DNA of 64,000 nucleotides, from assembly GCA_030447925.1 (NCBI GenBank), contig JAUJNX010000002.1:124001-188000 (forward strand). The letters run 5' to 3'. Below the pieces are notes generated by a model, which was not told the DNA's origin, did no database searches, and worked only from the letters and a program-made list of their open reading frames with translations. Below are positions 32,234 to 41,993 of the stretch, one piece after another (the first letter of the stretch is position 1; each line of letters opens with the position of its first letter). Origin of the DNA: Egibacteraceae bacterium (GTDB taxonomy: Bacteria; Actinomycetota; Nitriliruptoria; Euzebyales; Egibacteraceae). Position numbers and translations under genes: made by a program.

Positions 32234-35024
32234 GGCCGCCATGATGCCAGGGGCCGCAGCTCGATCACCTCCGCCGCGGCCGCCTCGATGTCCGCGTCGG
32301 TCCGCCGCACGGGGTAGGTGTCGTTGGTCAGCCAGCGCCCCAGCAGGTCGGTGTCGTCGCCCGTCCCGCCCGGCAGGCTGGACACGGCGCGGATGCCGTC
32401 GGGCAGCAGCTCGGCGACGGCGCGGCGGTTCGGCCCGCTGCCGAAGGTGAACCCCTCGGCGTCCGCCCCGCGCAGGTCGTGGTTGGACGCGTCCACCACG
32501 TAGGAGCCGCCGTCGACCTGGAACGGGCCGCGGTCGCGTTCCCCGCCGAGGGGGTGCTCCAGGGTAAGGGTGTGCAGGCGGCCCCAGCGGTAGTCGTCCT
32601 GGTCCACCGACCCGCCGAAGGCGGGCGCGAACGCCGGGCCCGCGAGCAGGTCGAGGGTCTCGTCCAGCGCCCGCAGCAGGAGCAGGTCGCGCCGCTCGCC
32701 GGCGTCGGCGACGCCGGGCACCGCGAAGAAGTCCAGGCCGCTGGCGCCCACGCCCGACGGGGACTCCAGCAGCTGGCGCAGGGCCGACAGCGCCTGCTGG
32801 TCGTCGGGCACGGGCAGGTCGCGGGCGACCAGCGGGGCGTCCACGATCGCCGCGACCGCGCGGCCGCGCCAGACCTGGTGGATGGTCGCGGCGACGCTCG
32901 CCGCGGCCTCCTCCGCGGTGGGGCCGACGGGGACGCCGTCGACGTCGGCGGCGTCGTAGCCCTCGGGCGTGCCGGTCGGGGTCGACCCGTCCCAGGCGGC
33001 CAGGCGGCCCACGGCCTCGGCGAGGCGCGGGTCGGCGGCCAGGTCGCGCAGCTCCGGGGCGGCGGCACCCGGCGCCCGCTCCAGCGCGGCGCGCAGGTAC
33101 GGCACCAGCACCGCGGCGTCGGGGACCACGGTGTCGGCCTGGATGGCGACCATGTCGGCCGCCGTCAGCGGGCGCCCCGCGTCGATCGCCGCGCGCAGCA
33201 GGGCGGTGATCCGACCGGCGCGCAGGCCGATGTCGTAGCCGGGGTTGAAGTAGAGGATCCCCCCGCCCGGCCGCCGCGTGTTCAGCGGGTCGCCGTCCAG
33301 CGTGGTGCCGAACGGGTCGTTGTTGGCGTTGACGAAGAAGCCGGCGGGCGGGTCGACCAGCTCGGGGACCTCGGCGGCGGGCAGGATCGCGTGCGGCACG
33401 GCCTGGTCGGGCTCGGGGGCGGGAAGGGGCGCCCAGTCGGCGGCGCCGGACCCGTCGCGCACGAACCACGGCGGCAGGCCCGCCACGGTGCCGGCCTCCA
33501 GGTCCTCGCGCAGCGGGAGCTCCCCGCCGGGCAGGTAGGCGATGCGCCCGTCCACGTCGGCGTAGGCGAAGTTCTGCGAGCCGACGTCGAAGCGCCGCAG
33601 CCCCGCGCGGAAGTCGTCGAGGTCGCCGGCCTTGGCGAACGCGAGGAACGCGTCGAGCTCGCGGGTCGCGCTGAAGCCGGTCCACTGGACGCTCAGCGCG
33701 GTCCCCGTGGCCAGGTCGAAGTCGACGATGGGGCCGCCGTCGCGCAGCGGCAGGGTCAGCGTCACCGGGAGGACCTCGGCGCTGGGCGGGACCAGGTCGA
33801 CGTCGTCGACCTCGCCCGGGGTCCGCCGGTTCACCCGGTACAGCTGGGGCACGGCCTCGACCGGCCGGTTCTCGCCGTCGTTGCGCACCGCCAGGCCGGT
33901 CGGCGAGTCGAGGTCCAGGACGAGGTGCTCGGCGAAGACGTCGGTGACGTCCAGCGGGTTCACGGTCGACCCCCAGGCGACCCGCGCGTTCTGGCCCTGC
34001 GCGATCGTGGGCGTGCCGGGGAAGCTCTCGCCGCTGACGTCGATCCCCCCGCCGCGCAGGTGCACCGGGTAGAAGGTCGTCGGCAGGTCCAGGCCGAGGT
34101 GCGGGTCGTTGGCCAGCAGCGGGGCGCCGCTCGCGGTCAGCGCGCCGCTGACGGCCCACTCGTTGGAGCCCGCGGGCTCAGGGCCGTCCAGCGCGTCGGC
34201 GAGCAGGGGCACGTCGGCGACGCGCTCCGCGTAGCGCGCCGCCAGCGCCACGGTGGCGGCGCGGCGGTCGTCAGGCGCGCCGGCAGGCCGGCCGCGGTGG
34301 CCGCCCCCGCCGCGGCGGCCGCGCCGGCGCTGGCCGCCGGGGCCGCGGCCGGCGACGGCCGCGGGACCGTCGCGTCGGGGACGGTGGACGCCGGGTCGAA
34401 CGGGCGGCTGGGGAACAGGTCCCGGCCGAACAGGACGCCGCCGTCGAAGCCCTCGCGGGCGCCCGCCTCCTGGTAGGCGGTGAGGATGGTGGTCCGGCGG
34501 ATGTCGTCGAGGTCCAGCGAGAGGCTGAGCGTGAGCAGCTTCGCCACGGCGACGCTGTCCAGCGGCGTCCAGCGGCGGACGCGGGTGAGCTGGAGGTCGG
34601 CGTACTCGTCGGGCAGGTCGTGGTCGGCGACCCAGCGGTTGACCCCGGCGCTGTAGGCCGACAGCATCGCGCGCGCCTCCGGCGACAGGGCTGCGTGCGA
34701 GCGCGCCGCCGCCCGGCGGACGCCCAGCGTGCGCAGCTCCACGTCACCGGCCAGGGCGGCCTCACCCAGCAGCTCCGCGGTCGTCCCGCTGGCCTGGCGG
34801 CGCAGGAGGTCCATCTGGAACAGCCGGTCCTGGGCGTGCAGCCAGCCCTGGAGGAACCAGACGTCGTGCTCCGTCGCGGCGGTCACGTGCGCGATCCCGT
34901 CGACGTCGCGGACGATGCGCGCGGGGCCGTCCAGGCCGCGCACCCGCAGCGGCGCGGGCGCCGCGGCCAGGATCAGCGGGGCCGTGACCGCGGCGACGAG
35001 GAACAGGACGAGCGGACGGCGCAT
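32230..35024 (-). CDS. Penicillin acylase family hydrolase (frameshift near 34280)
   Basis: Periplasmic or secreted Ntn-hydrolase that cleaves amides such as penicillins, aculeacin or acyl-homoserine lactones. Start ATG 35024 with GGGAG upstream; signal peptide RRPLVLFLVAAVTAPLILAA. The alpha part has VRDVDGIAHVTAATEHDVWF and WLHAQDRLFQMDLLRRQASG. A base is missing near 34265-34300, joining to ALAARYAERV. The new N-terminal catalytic serine of the beta chain is in AGSNEWAVSG (Ser codon about 34165-34167), followed by ANDPHLGLDLPTTFYPVHL and, later, FFVNANNDPFG. About 930 residues when joined, slightly long for the family. Followed by DUF3039 with an ATGA overlap. Confidence 0.85.
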
Positions 35025-35135
35025 CGACGGCTCCCGTGTCGGCCCACTGGGCAGACGGACGGTAGGGGCTCCGCAGGCCCGCGACAAGGGACGCGGTGGA
35101 CGACCCTCCGGTCACTGGCCGGGGGCGGCGGCGGG

Positions 35136-36275
35136 TCAGGGGCGGCGGGCGGCCGCGCGGGCGGGCAGGTAGGCGGCCAGCACGCGGGCCGCGCCCCCCG
35201 GGTGCAGGTGCCCCGCGCCCAGGCCCACCTCGACGAGGTCGTCGAAGACCGGTCGGTGGCGACCGGCCGCCCGGACCGCGGCGTCGACCAGCGGCCGGTG
35301 GCGCAGGGCGCGGCCGAGGACGCCGGTCTGGCGCAGGTGGCCGGCGAGCAGGTCCCGCACCGCGCGCGTGTAGGCGCGGGCCGGGTCCGGCCCCAGCGCC
35401 GCCACCCCCGCCCGCGCGCCGGTGGCGACCGCGTAGAAGATGCCCTCGCCGGTCAGCGGGTTGACCAGGCTGGCCGCGTCGCCCGCCAGCAGGACCCGCC
35501 CGTGCGCGGGGGCGGGGCGCACGGTGGAGAACGGCAGGTGGTGGGCGCGCAGCGACGCCGGGTCCGCGGGCTGGCCGGGCAGCAGGGCGGCGAGGCGGTC
35601 GTGCAGCGCCTCGCGCCCGCCGTGCAGGCGGTCGCGCAGCAGCCCGTAGCCGACGTTGGCGGTCCCGTCGCCGACCGGGAAGGACCAGTAGTAGGCGGGC
35701 CAGCCGTCGGCCACCAGCGCGATCAGCTGCTCGGGCTCCCCCGGCGGGGCCGGCGCGTACCCGCGCACGGCGAGCGCCAGGTGCCCGGCGGGGTTGGGCG
35801 CGATGCCCAGCAGCCGGCGCACCGTGGAGTTGGCCCCGTCGGCCGCCACCACCGCCCCCGCGTCCAGCTCGCCGTTGACCACGACGCGGGCGCCGCGCCG
35901 GTCCAGCGCCCGCACGCGCGCGACGCGCACCTCCACCCCCGCCGCCGCCGCGGCCGCGACCAGCCGGGCGTCGAAGACGCGCCGCGGCACCACGTGGGCC
36001 GGGCGGGCCATGGTCCCCGCCGCGACGGCGCCGCCCGGGGTCGACAGGCGCAGCCGGGCGACCGGCGCGTAGCCGGCGACGGCGTCGTGCACCCCCAGCG
36101 CGGCCAGCTCGTCCAGGGCGTGCGGCGCGATGCCGTCGCCGCAGGGCTTGTCGCGCGGGAAGGCCGCGCGGTCCAGCAGGAGCACGCGCGCGCCGGTCCG
36201 CGCCCGCCGCGCGGCCAGCGCCGCGGCCGCCCCGGCGGGCCCGCCGCCGACCACGACCACGTCCCAGCGCTCCAC
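35136..36275 (-). CDS. Geranylgeranyl reductase-type FAD-dependent oxidoreductase
   Basis: 379 residues from GTG 36275; an ATG 19 codons further up is possible but its extra residues are not conserved. FAD-binding GGGPAGAAAALAARRA at the N-terminus, the family signature FPRDKPCGDGIAPHALDEL, VVAADGANSTVRRLLG, and GRVLLAGDAASLVNPLTGEG binding the FAD ribityl chain. Members reduce isoprenoid double bonds (chlorophyll side chain, archaeal lipids) and in Actinobacteria MenJ reduces a unit of the menaquinone chain, the likely role here. Divergent from the Liv transporter operon. Confidence 0.85.
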   Translation of the reverse strand: MERWDVVVVGGGPAGAAAALAARRARTGARVLLLDRAAFPRDKPCGDGIAPHALDELAALGVHDAVAGYAPVARLRLSTPGGAVAAGTMARPAHVVPRRVFDARLVAAAAAAGVEVRVARVRALDRRGARVVVNGELDAGAVVAADGANSTVRRLLGIAPNPAGHLALAVRGYAPAPPGEPEQLIALVADGWPAYYWSFPVGDGTANVGYGLLRDRLHGGREALHDRLAALLPGQPADPASLRAHHLPFSTVRPAPAHGRVLLAGDAASLVNPLTGEGIFYAVATGARAGVAALGPDPARAYTRAVRDLLAGHLRQTGVLGRALRHRPLVDAAVRAAGRHRPVFDDLVEVGLGAGHLHPGGAARVLAAYLPARAAARRP

Positions 36276-36341
36276 GGACGCCACCGTACGCGCGCGCCGC
36301 ACGCCCGGAACATCGCCGGAACTTTCATCCACAGGACACCA

Positions 36342-36369
36342 CTTGATGACCGGGCGTTTCCCTTACCAT
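36342..36369 (+). promoter_or_regulatory. Weak candidate promoter of the Liv operon
   Basis: CTTGAT (36342-36347) and TACCAT (36364-36369) with 16 bases between, in an AT-richer patch of the divergent region. About 40 bases ahead of the livF start. Confidence 0.3.
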
Positions 36370-36411
36370 GCGGGGCGCGGCGGCCCACGACGGCGGTCGC
36401 AGGGGGTGGCG

Positions 36412-37197
36412 GTGCTCGCGGTGAGCAACCTCGAAGTCGTCTACGACGACGTCATCCTGGTGCTGCGCGGGGTCAGCCTGCAGGTGCCGCAGGGCTCGAT
36501 CGTCGCCCTGCTCGGCGCCAACGGGGCGGGCAAGACCACGCTCCTGCGGGCGATCTCGGGCCTGCTCGACGTCCACGAGGGCGAGGTCACGAAGGGCCGG
36601 ATCACCCTGGACGGCGAGGAGATCCACCACCTCGACGCGCCGCGGATCGTGCGGCTGGGCATCAAGCAGGTGCTGGAGGGCCGGCGCGTCCTCGCCGAGT
36701 TCACCGTCGAGGAGAACCTGCGCGTCGGCGCCCACGCCGCCCGCGGCCGCGCGCTGGGCGACGACCTGGACCGCGTCTTCACCCTGTTCCCCGTCCTGCG
36801 CGACCGGCGCCGCCGCACCGCGGGCTACCTGTCCGGCGGCGAGCAGCAGATGCTGGCCATGGGCCGCGCGCTGATGTCGGACCCCCGCTACCTGCTGCTC
36901 GACGAGCCGAGCCTGGGGCTGGCGCCGCTGCTGGTCCAGCAGATCCGCGACCTCATCGTCGCGATCAACGAGCAGGGCACGACGGTCCTGCTGGTCGAGC
37001 AGAACGCGACCATGGCGCTGGGCATCGCCGGGCACGGCTACGTCCTGGAGACCGGCAAGGTCGTGATGGACAAGCCGTCGGCGGACCTGCTGGCCGACGA
37101 CGACGTCCGCGAGTTCTACCTGGGCCTGGGCGGGGACGGCCGCCGCAGCTTCCGCGACGTCAAGCACTACAAGCGCCGCAAGCGGTGGCTGTCGTGA
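36412..37197 (+). CDS. livF: ABC transporter ATP-binding protein, LivF type
   Basis: 261 residues from GTG 36412 (AGGGGG upstream; GTG 36406 is an alternative). One of two ATPases of a branched-chain-amino-acid-type importer. Walker A LLGANGAGKTTLLRAISG, signature LSGGEQQMLAMGRAL, Walker B YLLLDEPSLGLAP, H-loop replaced by VEQN as is normal for LivF. It also has LEGRRVLAEFTVEENL, which matches LivF except that the usual PEGR is LEGR. A basic C-terminal tail (KHYKRRKRWLS) is longer than usual. First gene of the livF-livG-fadD-livH-livM-binding protein run; its TGA overlaps the livG GTG. Confidence 0.9.
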   Translation: MLAVSNLEVVYDDVILVLRGVSLQVPQGSIVALLGANGAGKTTLLRAISGLLDVHEGEVTKGRITLDGEEIHHLDAPRIVRLGIKQVLEGRRVLAEFTVEENLRVGAHAARGRALGDDLDRVFTLFPVLRDRRRRTAGYLSGGEQQMLAMGRALMSDPRYLLLDEPSLGLAPLLVQQIRDLIVAINEQGTTVLLVEQNATMALGIAGHGYVLETGKVVMDKPSADLLADDDVREFYLGLGGDGRRSFRDVKHYKRRKRWLS

Positions 37198-38039
37198 CCG
37201 CCGACCCGGTGCTGGTCGTCGAGGACGTGCGCCTGGACTTCTCCGGCGTCCGCGCGCTGGACGGCGTGTCGTTCGCGGTCGGGCCGCGCGACCTGTTCGC
37301 CGTCATCGGCCCCAACGGCGCGGGCAAGACCTCGATCTTCAACGTCGTCTCGGGCGTCTACCGGCCCCAGCAGGGGTCGGTCCGCTTCCTGGGCGACGAC
37401 CTGGTCGGCGTCCGCCCCGACGTGATCGCGCGGCGCGGGGTCGGCCGCACGTTCCAGAACATCGAGCTGTTCGCCAACCTCACCGTGATCGACAACCTCC
37501 TGCTGGGGCGCCACCAGCACCTGCGCTACGGGGTGGGCGCCGCGGTGGCGTGGTCGGGGCGGGCCCGGCGCGCGGAGCTGGCCAACCGCGCCGCGGTCGA
37601 GGACATCGTCGACTTCCTGGAGATCGAGCAGTACCGGCGCTCCCCCGTCGGCCTGCTGCCCTACGGGGTGCAGAAGCGCGTCGAGCTGGGCCGGGCGCTG
37701 GCGATGGAGCCCAAGCTGCTCCTGCTCGACGAGCCGGTCGCCGGGATGAACCTCGAGGAGACCGAGGACATGGCGCGCTTCCTGCTGGACATCCGCGATG
37801 AGCTGGACATCCCCATGATCCTGGTCGAGCACGACATGGGGCTGGTGATGGACCTCGCCGACCGCGTCCTGGTCCTGGACTTCGGCCGGCCGATCGCCGT
37901 CGGGCCGCCAACGGAGGTCCAGCGCCACCCCGACGTCCTGCGCGCCTACCTGGGCGAGGAGCACGGGGCCCAGCGCGACGTGCGCGCGTCGGCCCTGGCC
38001 ACCGCCGCGGACCGCCCGCCGTCGGAGGTGCGCCCGTGA
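37194..38039 (+). CDS. livG: ABC transporter ATP-binding protein, LivG type
   Basis: 281 residues, GTG 37194 overlapping the livF stop (GTGA). Walker A GPNGAGKTSIFNVVSG, Q-loop GVGRTFQNIELFANLTV, an LPYGVQKRVELGRALAMEP signature in place of LSGGQ as in LivG proteins, Walker B LLLLDEPVAGMN and H-loop LVEHDMGLVM. Partner of LivF in the dimer that drives LivHM. The last 25 residues are an alanine/arginine tail without similarity. Its end overlaps the next gene, an acyl-CoA synthetase, again as GTGA. Confidence 0.92.
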   Translation: MTADPVLVVEDVRLDFSGVRALDGVSFAVGPRDLFAVIGPNGAGKTSIFNVVSGVYRPQQGSVRFLGDDLVGVRPDVIARRGVGRTFQNIELFANLTVIDNLLLGRHQHLRYGVGAAVAWSGRARRAELANRAAVEDIVDFLEIEQYRRSPVGLLPYGVQKRVELGRALAMEPKLLLLDEPVAGMNLEETEDMARFLLDIRDELDIPMILVEHDMGLVMDLADRVLVLDFGRPIAVGPPTEVQRHPDVLRAYLGEEHGAQRDVRASALATAADRPPSEVRP

Positions 38040-39868
38040 CCACCACGATCGCGACCCGCGTCCGCGACCGCGCCGCGGCCCTGCCCGACCGCGTCGCCAT
38101 GCGCGAGAAGGACCTCGGCATCTGGCAGGAGGTCACCTGGGCGGACTACTGGGACCGGGTGCTGGACGTCGGGCACGCGCTGCTGTCGCTGGGCGTCGAG
38201 GCGGGCGACCGCGTGGCCATCCACTCCGAGAACCGCCGCGAGTGGCTGTTCACCGACGTCGGCACCGTCGCCGTGCGCGCGGTCACCGTGGGCCTGTACC
38301 CCACGAACCCGGTGCCGGAGGTGCGCCACCTGCTCGCCGACTCCGGCGCGCGGGTGCTGATCGCGGAGGACCAGGAGCAGGTCGACAAGGCCCTGGCCGT
38401 CGCCGCGGAGCTGCCCGAGCTCACCACCATCGTGTACCTGGAGCCGCGCGGGATCGCGCGCCGCTACACCGACCCGCGCCTGCTGTCGTGGCCGGCGTTC
38501 CTGGAGCGCGGCCGCGCGCACCGCCGGGCCCACCCGGGCGCGGTCGAGGCGCGCATGGCGGCCGCCCGCCCCGACGACGTCGCCACGCTGGTGTACACGT
38601 CGGGCACCACCGGGCCGCCCAAGGGCGCGATGCTGACCGTGGCCAACGTCGAGTTCGCCATCTCGGTGCTGGTGGAGGGCGGGGGCTTCACCGACCCCCC
38701 GCCCACCGACCGCGACGTGACGCTGTCCTACCTGCCCCTGTGCCACGTCGCGGAGCGGGTCTTCACGGTCTGGTTCAACGCCGCCGTCGGCGTGCAGGTG
38801 AACTTCGCCGAGTCCATCGACACCGTCCAGCAGAACCTCCGCGAGGTCCAGCCGACCATCCTGTTCGGCGTCCCGCGGATCTGGGAGAAGGTCCTCGCCG
38901 GGGTCACCATCCGCATGGCCAACGCCACGCCCCTCAAGCGCGCCAACCACCGGCTGTGGATGGCGGTGGCGGGGCGGATCGGGCGGACGCTGGTGCGCAC
39001 CGGCGGGGTCCACACGCCCGCGACCCGGGCCCTGTCCGCGGTCGGGTCGGTGTTCATGTACCGCGCGCTGCGCGACCGGCTGGGGCTGCGCCTGGTGCGC
39101 TACGCCGCGTCGGGCGCCGCGCCCATCGCCCCCGACGTGCTCGAGTTCTTCATGGGCATCGGCGTGCCCATGCACGAGGTCTACGGCATGACCGAGAACT
39201 CCGCGGTCGCGACCGCCAACCGGCCCGGCCGCATCCGCCTCGGCACCGTCGGGGAGCCCCACCCCGGCGTCGAGCTGCGCATCGACGACGCGACCGGTGA
39301 GATCCTCACCCGCCACCCGGGCACCTTCGCCGGCTACTGGAACAACCCGGCGGCCACCGCCCGGACCGTGGACGCCGACGGCTGGCTGCACACCGGCGAC
39401 GTCGGCGAGTGGGTCGACGGCACCCACGTGCGCATCACGGACCGGCTCAAGGACATCATCATCACCTCGGGCGGCAAGAACATCGCGCCGTCGGAGATCG
39501 AGAACGCGCTGAAGGCGTCGCCCTACATCAAGGAGGCGGTCGTCGTCGGCGACCGGCGCAACTACCTCACGGCGCTCATCGGCATCGAGCTGGACACCGT
39601 GGGCGACTGGGCCCAGCGCCGGCGGATCGCCTACACGACCTACCGGGACCTGTCCGAGCGCCCCGAGGTCGTCGCCCTGGTCCAGGCCGAGGTCGACCGG
39701 GTCAACGAGCGCTTCGCCAAGGTCGAGGCCATCCGCCGCTTCCGCATGCTCCCCAAGGAGCTCGACCACGAGGACGGCGAGCTGACGGCGACCCAGAAGG
39801 TGAAGCGGGCGGCGATCCAGGACATGTTCGCCGACCTCGTCGACGACATGTACGCGCGGGCGGCCTAG
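38036..39868 (+). CDS. Long-chain acyl-CoA synthetase (AMP-forming)
   Basis: 610 residues, GTG 38036. Activates a carboxylic acid with ATP and CoA. Full ANL fold: P-loop LVYTSGTTGPPKGAMLT, LPLCHVAERVF, YAASGAAPIAPDVLEFF, VYGMTENSAVAT, DGWLHTGDVGEW, hinge ITDRLKDIIITSGGKNIAPS and the catalytic lysine near the C-terminus in TATQKVKRAAI. It is the FadD15-like long-chain type (about 600 residues). Placed between the Liv ATPases and permeases with overlapping start, so it is made together with the importer; this suggests the imported solute is an acid activated to its CoA ester inside the cell. That is inference. Confidence 0.92.
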   Translation: MTTTIATRVRDRAAALPDRVAMREKDLGIWQEVTWADYWDRVLDVGHALLSLGVEAGDRVAIHSENRREWLFTDVGTVAVRAVTVGLYPTNPVPEVRHLLADSGARVLIAEDQEQVDKALAVAAELPELTTIVYLEPRGIARRYTDPRLLSWPAFLERGRAHRRAHPGAVEARMAAARPDDVATLVYTSGTTGPPKGAMLTVANVEFAISVLVEGGGFTDPPPTDRDVTLSYLPLCHVAERVFTVWFNAAVGVQVNFAESIDTVQQNLREVQPTILFGVPRIWEKVLAGVTIRMANATPLKRANHRLWMAVAGRIGRTLVRTGGVHTPATRALSAVGSVFMYRALRDRLGLRLVRYAASGAAPIAPDVLEFFMGIGVPMHEVYGMTENSAVATANRPGRIRLGTVGEPHPGVELRIDDATGEILTRHPGTFAGYWNNPAATARTVDADGWLHTGDVGEWVDGTHVRITDRLKDIIITSGGKNIAPSEIENALKASPYIKEAVVVGDRRNYLTALIGIELDTVGDWAQRRRIAYTTYRDLSERPEVVALVQAEVDRVNERFAKVEAIRRFRMLPKELDHEDGELTATQKVKRAAIQDMFADLVDDMYARAA

Positions 39869-39895
39869 ACCGTGTCCCCTGACCCCGTGCTCGGA

Positions 39896-39920
39896 AGCCG
39901 CCCGGCGCCTGAGGTGCACA
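39896..39920 (+). repeat. 25-base leader repeat, copy 1 (before livH)
   Basis: Matches 44660-44684 in 24 of 25 positions (begins AGCCGCCCGGCG, ends CTGAGGTGCACA). In both places GAGGTG lies a few bases before a start codon, so it includes the ribosome-binding site. Confidence 0.75.
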
Positions 39921-39924
39921 TCTA

Positions 39925-40815
39925 GTGGCCCGCTTCCTGGGCGCGCTGTTCGGGGGCCTGGGGCAGGGGTCGGCGTACGCGCTGATCGCGCTGGGCTTCG
40001 TCGTCATCTACCGGTCGACCAAGGTCGTCAGCTTCGCCCAGCCGTCGCTGATGGTGGCGGGCGCGACCGCGGTGTCCTACCTGGCGGCCGGCGGCGACGC
40101 CCTGCTGCCCTTCTGGGTGGCCGTGCCCGTCGCCATGCTGCTGACCGGCCTGCTGGCCGCCGGCGTCGAGCGCGTCGCCCTGCGCCCGATGGTCGGCAAG
40201 CCGGTTTTCACGGTCGCGATCATCACCATCGGCGTCGACATCGTCCTGCGCGTGATCGTCAACCGCCTCATCGGCGTCAACATCCGCGCGGTCGGCGACC
40301 CGTGGGGGCTGTCGGTCGTGACCGTCGGCGGGATCCCCCTGCAGGTGCGCTTCCTGGCGATGATGGCGGCGCTGACCCTGGTGATCGCCGCGCTCGGCGC
40401 GTTCTTCCGCTACGCCAGGGTGGGGCTGGCGATGCGCGCCACCGCCCACGACCAGGAGGTCGCCCTGGCCCAGGGCATCTCGGTCGGGTCGGTGTTCGCG
40501 CTCTCCTGGGCGATCGCGGGGGCGCTGGCGGCGCTGGCCGGGATGTTCGTGGGGACCAGCTCGGGGATCGACCAGAACACCTGGATCATCGCGCTCAAGG
40601 CGCTGCCCGCCATCGTGATCGGCGGGCTGGACTCGATCGGCGGGGCCGTCGTCGGCGGGCTGGTCGTCGGGCTCGTCGAGGCCCTGGTCGCCACCTACCA
40701 GCCGGCCTGGCTCGGCGAGAACTTCGCCCTGGTCTCGCCCTACGTCCTGCTGCTGCTCGTGCTGCTGGTGCGACCTTACGGGCTGTTCGGGACCCGGGAG
40801 GTCGAGCGCGTGTGA
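39925..40815 (+). CDS. livH: Branched-chain amino acid-type ABC permease, LivH
   Basis: 296 residues, GTG 39925 with GAGG ten bases upstream inside the 25-base repeat. Eight or nine hydrophobic segments: LGQGSAYALIALGFVVIYRST opening, FAQPSLMVAGATAVSYL (the F-A-x-x-x-x-M segment of LivH), the EAA-like loop MRATAHDQEVALAQGISV, and AIVIGGLDSIGGAVVGGLVV. One of two inner-membrane channels; pairs with LivM, whose GTG overlaps its stop. Confidence 0.92.
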   Translation: MARFLGALFGGLGQGSAYALIALGFVVIYRSTKVVSFAQPSLMVAGATAVSYLAAGGDALLPFWVAVPVAMLLTGLLAAGVERVALRPMVGKPVFTVAIITIGVDIVLRVIVNRLIGVNIRAVGDPWGLSVVTVGGIPLQVRFLAMMAALTLVIAALGAFFRYARVGLAMRATAHDQEVALAQGISVGSVFALSWAIAGALAALAGMFVGTSSGIDQNTWIIALKALPAIVIGGLDSIGGAVVGGLVVGLVEALVATYQPAWLGENFALVSPYVLLLLVLLVRPYGLFGTREVERV

Positions 40816-41963
40816 CCGCCCTGCTGCCCGGCTCCTCCCGCCCCCGCCCGCTGCGCGGGCGCCCGGACCTGCACACCTCCTACGCCGCGGAGATGGCGCT
40901 GCTCAACACCCCTGGCAAGCGCCGCGGGGTCGCGGCGCTGGCGGTCGCCGGGGCCCTGCTGGCGCTCGCGCTCACCGACGACTGGCTGGTGATCCTGGCC
41001 CGGGGCTGCGCGCTGGCGATCGGCGCGATCGGGCTGAACCTGGTGACCGGCTACGCCGGGCAGGTGTCGCTGGGCCACGCGTTCTTCGTGGGCGTCGGCG
41101 CCTACACCGCCTCGGCGCTGAGCGGGGACCCCGCCGACGGCGCGCTGATCGGGCTCGGCGTCCGCGACATGGCCCTGTGGCTGCCGGCGGCCGGCGCGGT
41201 GGCGGGGCTCGCCGGGCTGCTCGTCGCGCCGATCGCCACCCGGCTGCGCGGCCTGTACCTCGCCATCGTGACCCTGGGCCTGGTGTTCCTCGGCGAGCAC
41301 GTCTTCCGCGAGTGGACCGCCCTGACCGGCGGCGTCGGAGTCGGCCGGCCGGGGCCGGCGCCCCAGCTGCTGGGCTGGCGCTTCGCGGAGGGCTCGGCGC
41401 TGCTGACCGGCGCGCAGCAGACCTACCTCGTGCTGTTCGCGCTGCTGTGCCTGTTCGCCCTGGGCGGGCGCAACCTGGCCCGCAGCGACGTGGGGCGCGC
41501 CTTCGCCGCCGTCCGCGACCGCGACATCGCCGCGTCGATCATCGGCGTCGACCTGCGCCGCACCAAGCTGGCGGCCTTCACGGTGTCGTCGTTCTACGCC
41601 GGGGTGTGCGGCGCGCTGCTCTACGTCGTCACCCCCTACGTCGAGCCGGGGTCGTTCAACCTCAACCTGTCGGTGCAGTTCATCGCGATGGTGCTGATCG
41701 GCGGGGTGGCGACGATCTCCGGCTCGATCATGGGCGCGCTGTTCCTCGCCACGCTCCTGCGCGTCACCCAGGAGATCATCCCGCGGCTGCTGCCCTTCAT
41801 CGACACCGCGCCGCGCCGCGACACGCTGCTGACCACGACGCAGCTCGAGACGATCCTGTACGGCCTGCTCATCGTCGTGTTCCTCATCGCCGAGCCGCGC
41901 GGGCTGTACGGCATCTGGGTGCGCATCCGCAACTACTGGAAGGGCTGGCCCTTCAGCTACTGA
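40812..41963 (+). CDS. livM: Branched-chain amino acid-type ABC permease, LivM
   Basis: 383 residues from GTG 40812 (GTGA overlap with livH). A 35-residue basic cytoplasmic leader precedes the first helix. LivM marks: AIGLNLVTGYAGQVSLGHAF, FFVGVGAYTASAL, LRGLYLAIVTLGLVFL, and the cytoplasmic loop GRAFAAVRDRDIAASIIGVD, then KLAAFTVSSFYAGVCGAL. The C-terminus VFLIAEPRGLYGIWVRIRNY is typical. Forms the membrane channel with LivH. Confidence 0.93.
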   Translation: MTALLPGSSRPRPLRGRPDLHTSYAAEMALLNTPGKRRGVAALAVAGALLALALTDDWLVILARGCALAIGAIGLNLVTGYAGQVSLGHAFFVGVGAYTASALSGDPADGALIGLGVRDMALWLPAAGAVAGLAGLLVAPIATRLRGLYLAIVTLGLVFLGEHVFREWTALTGGVGVGRPGPAPQLLGWRFAEGSALLTGAQQTYLVLFALLCLFALGGRNLARSDVGRAFAAVRDRDIAASIIGVDLRRTKLAAFTVSSFYAGVCGALLYVVTPYVEPGSFNLNLSVQFIAMVLIGGVATISGSIMGALFLATLLRVTQEIIPRLLPFIDTAPRRDTLLTTTQLETILYGLLIVVFLIAEPRGLYGIWVRIRNYWKGWPFSY

Positions 41964-41993
41964 CGGGCGGCCCGGCGGGAGAGGGAGCCGAAC

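Noticed and set aside
34620..37193. A very long plus-strand frame leading into livG
   Set aside because: Only the part from the GTG at 37194 has similarity; the rest is antisense of penicillin acylase and the reductase or out-of-frame livF.
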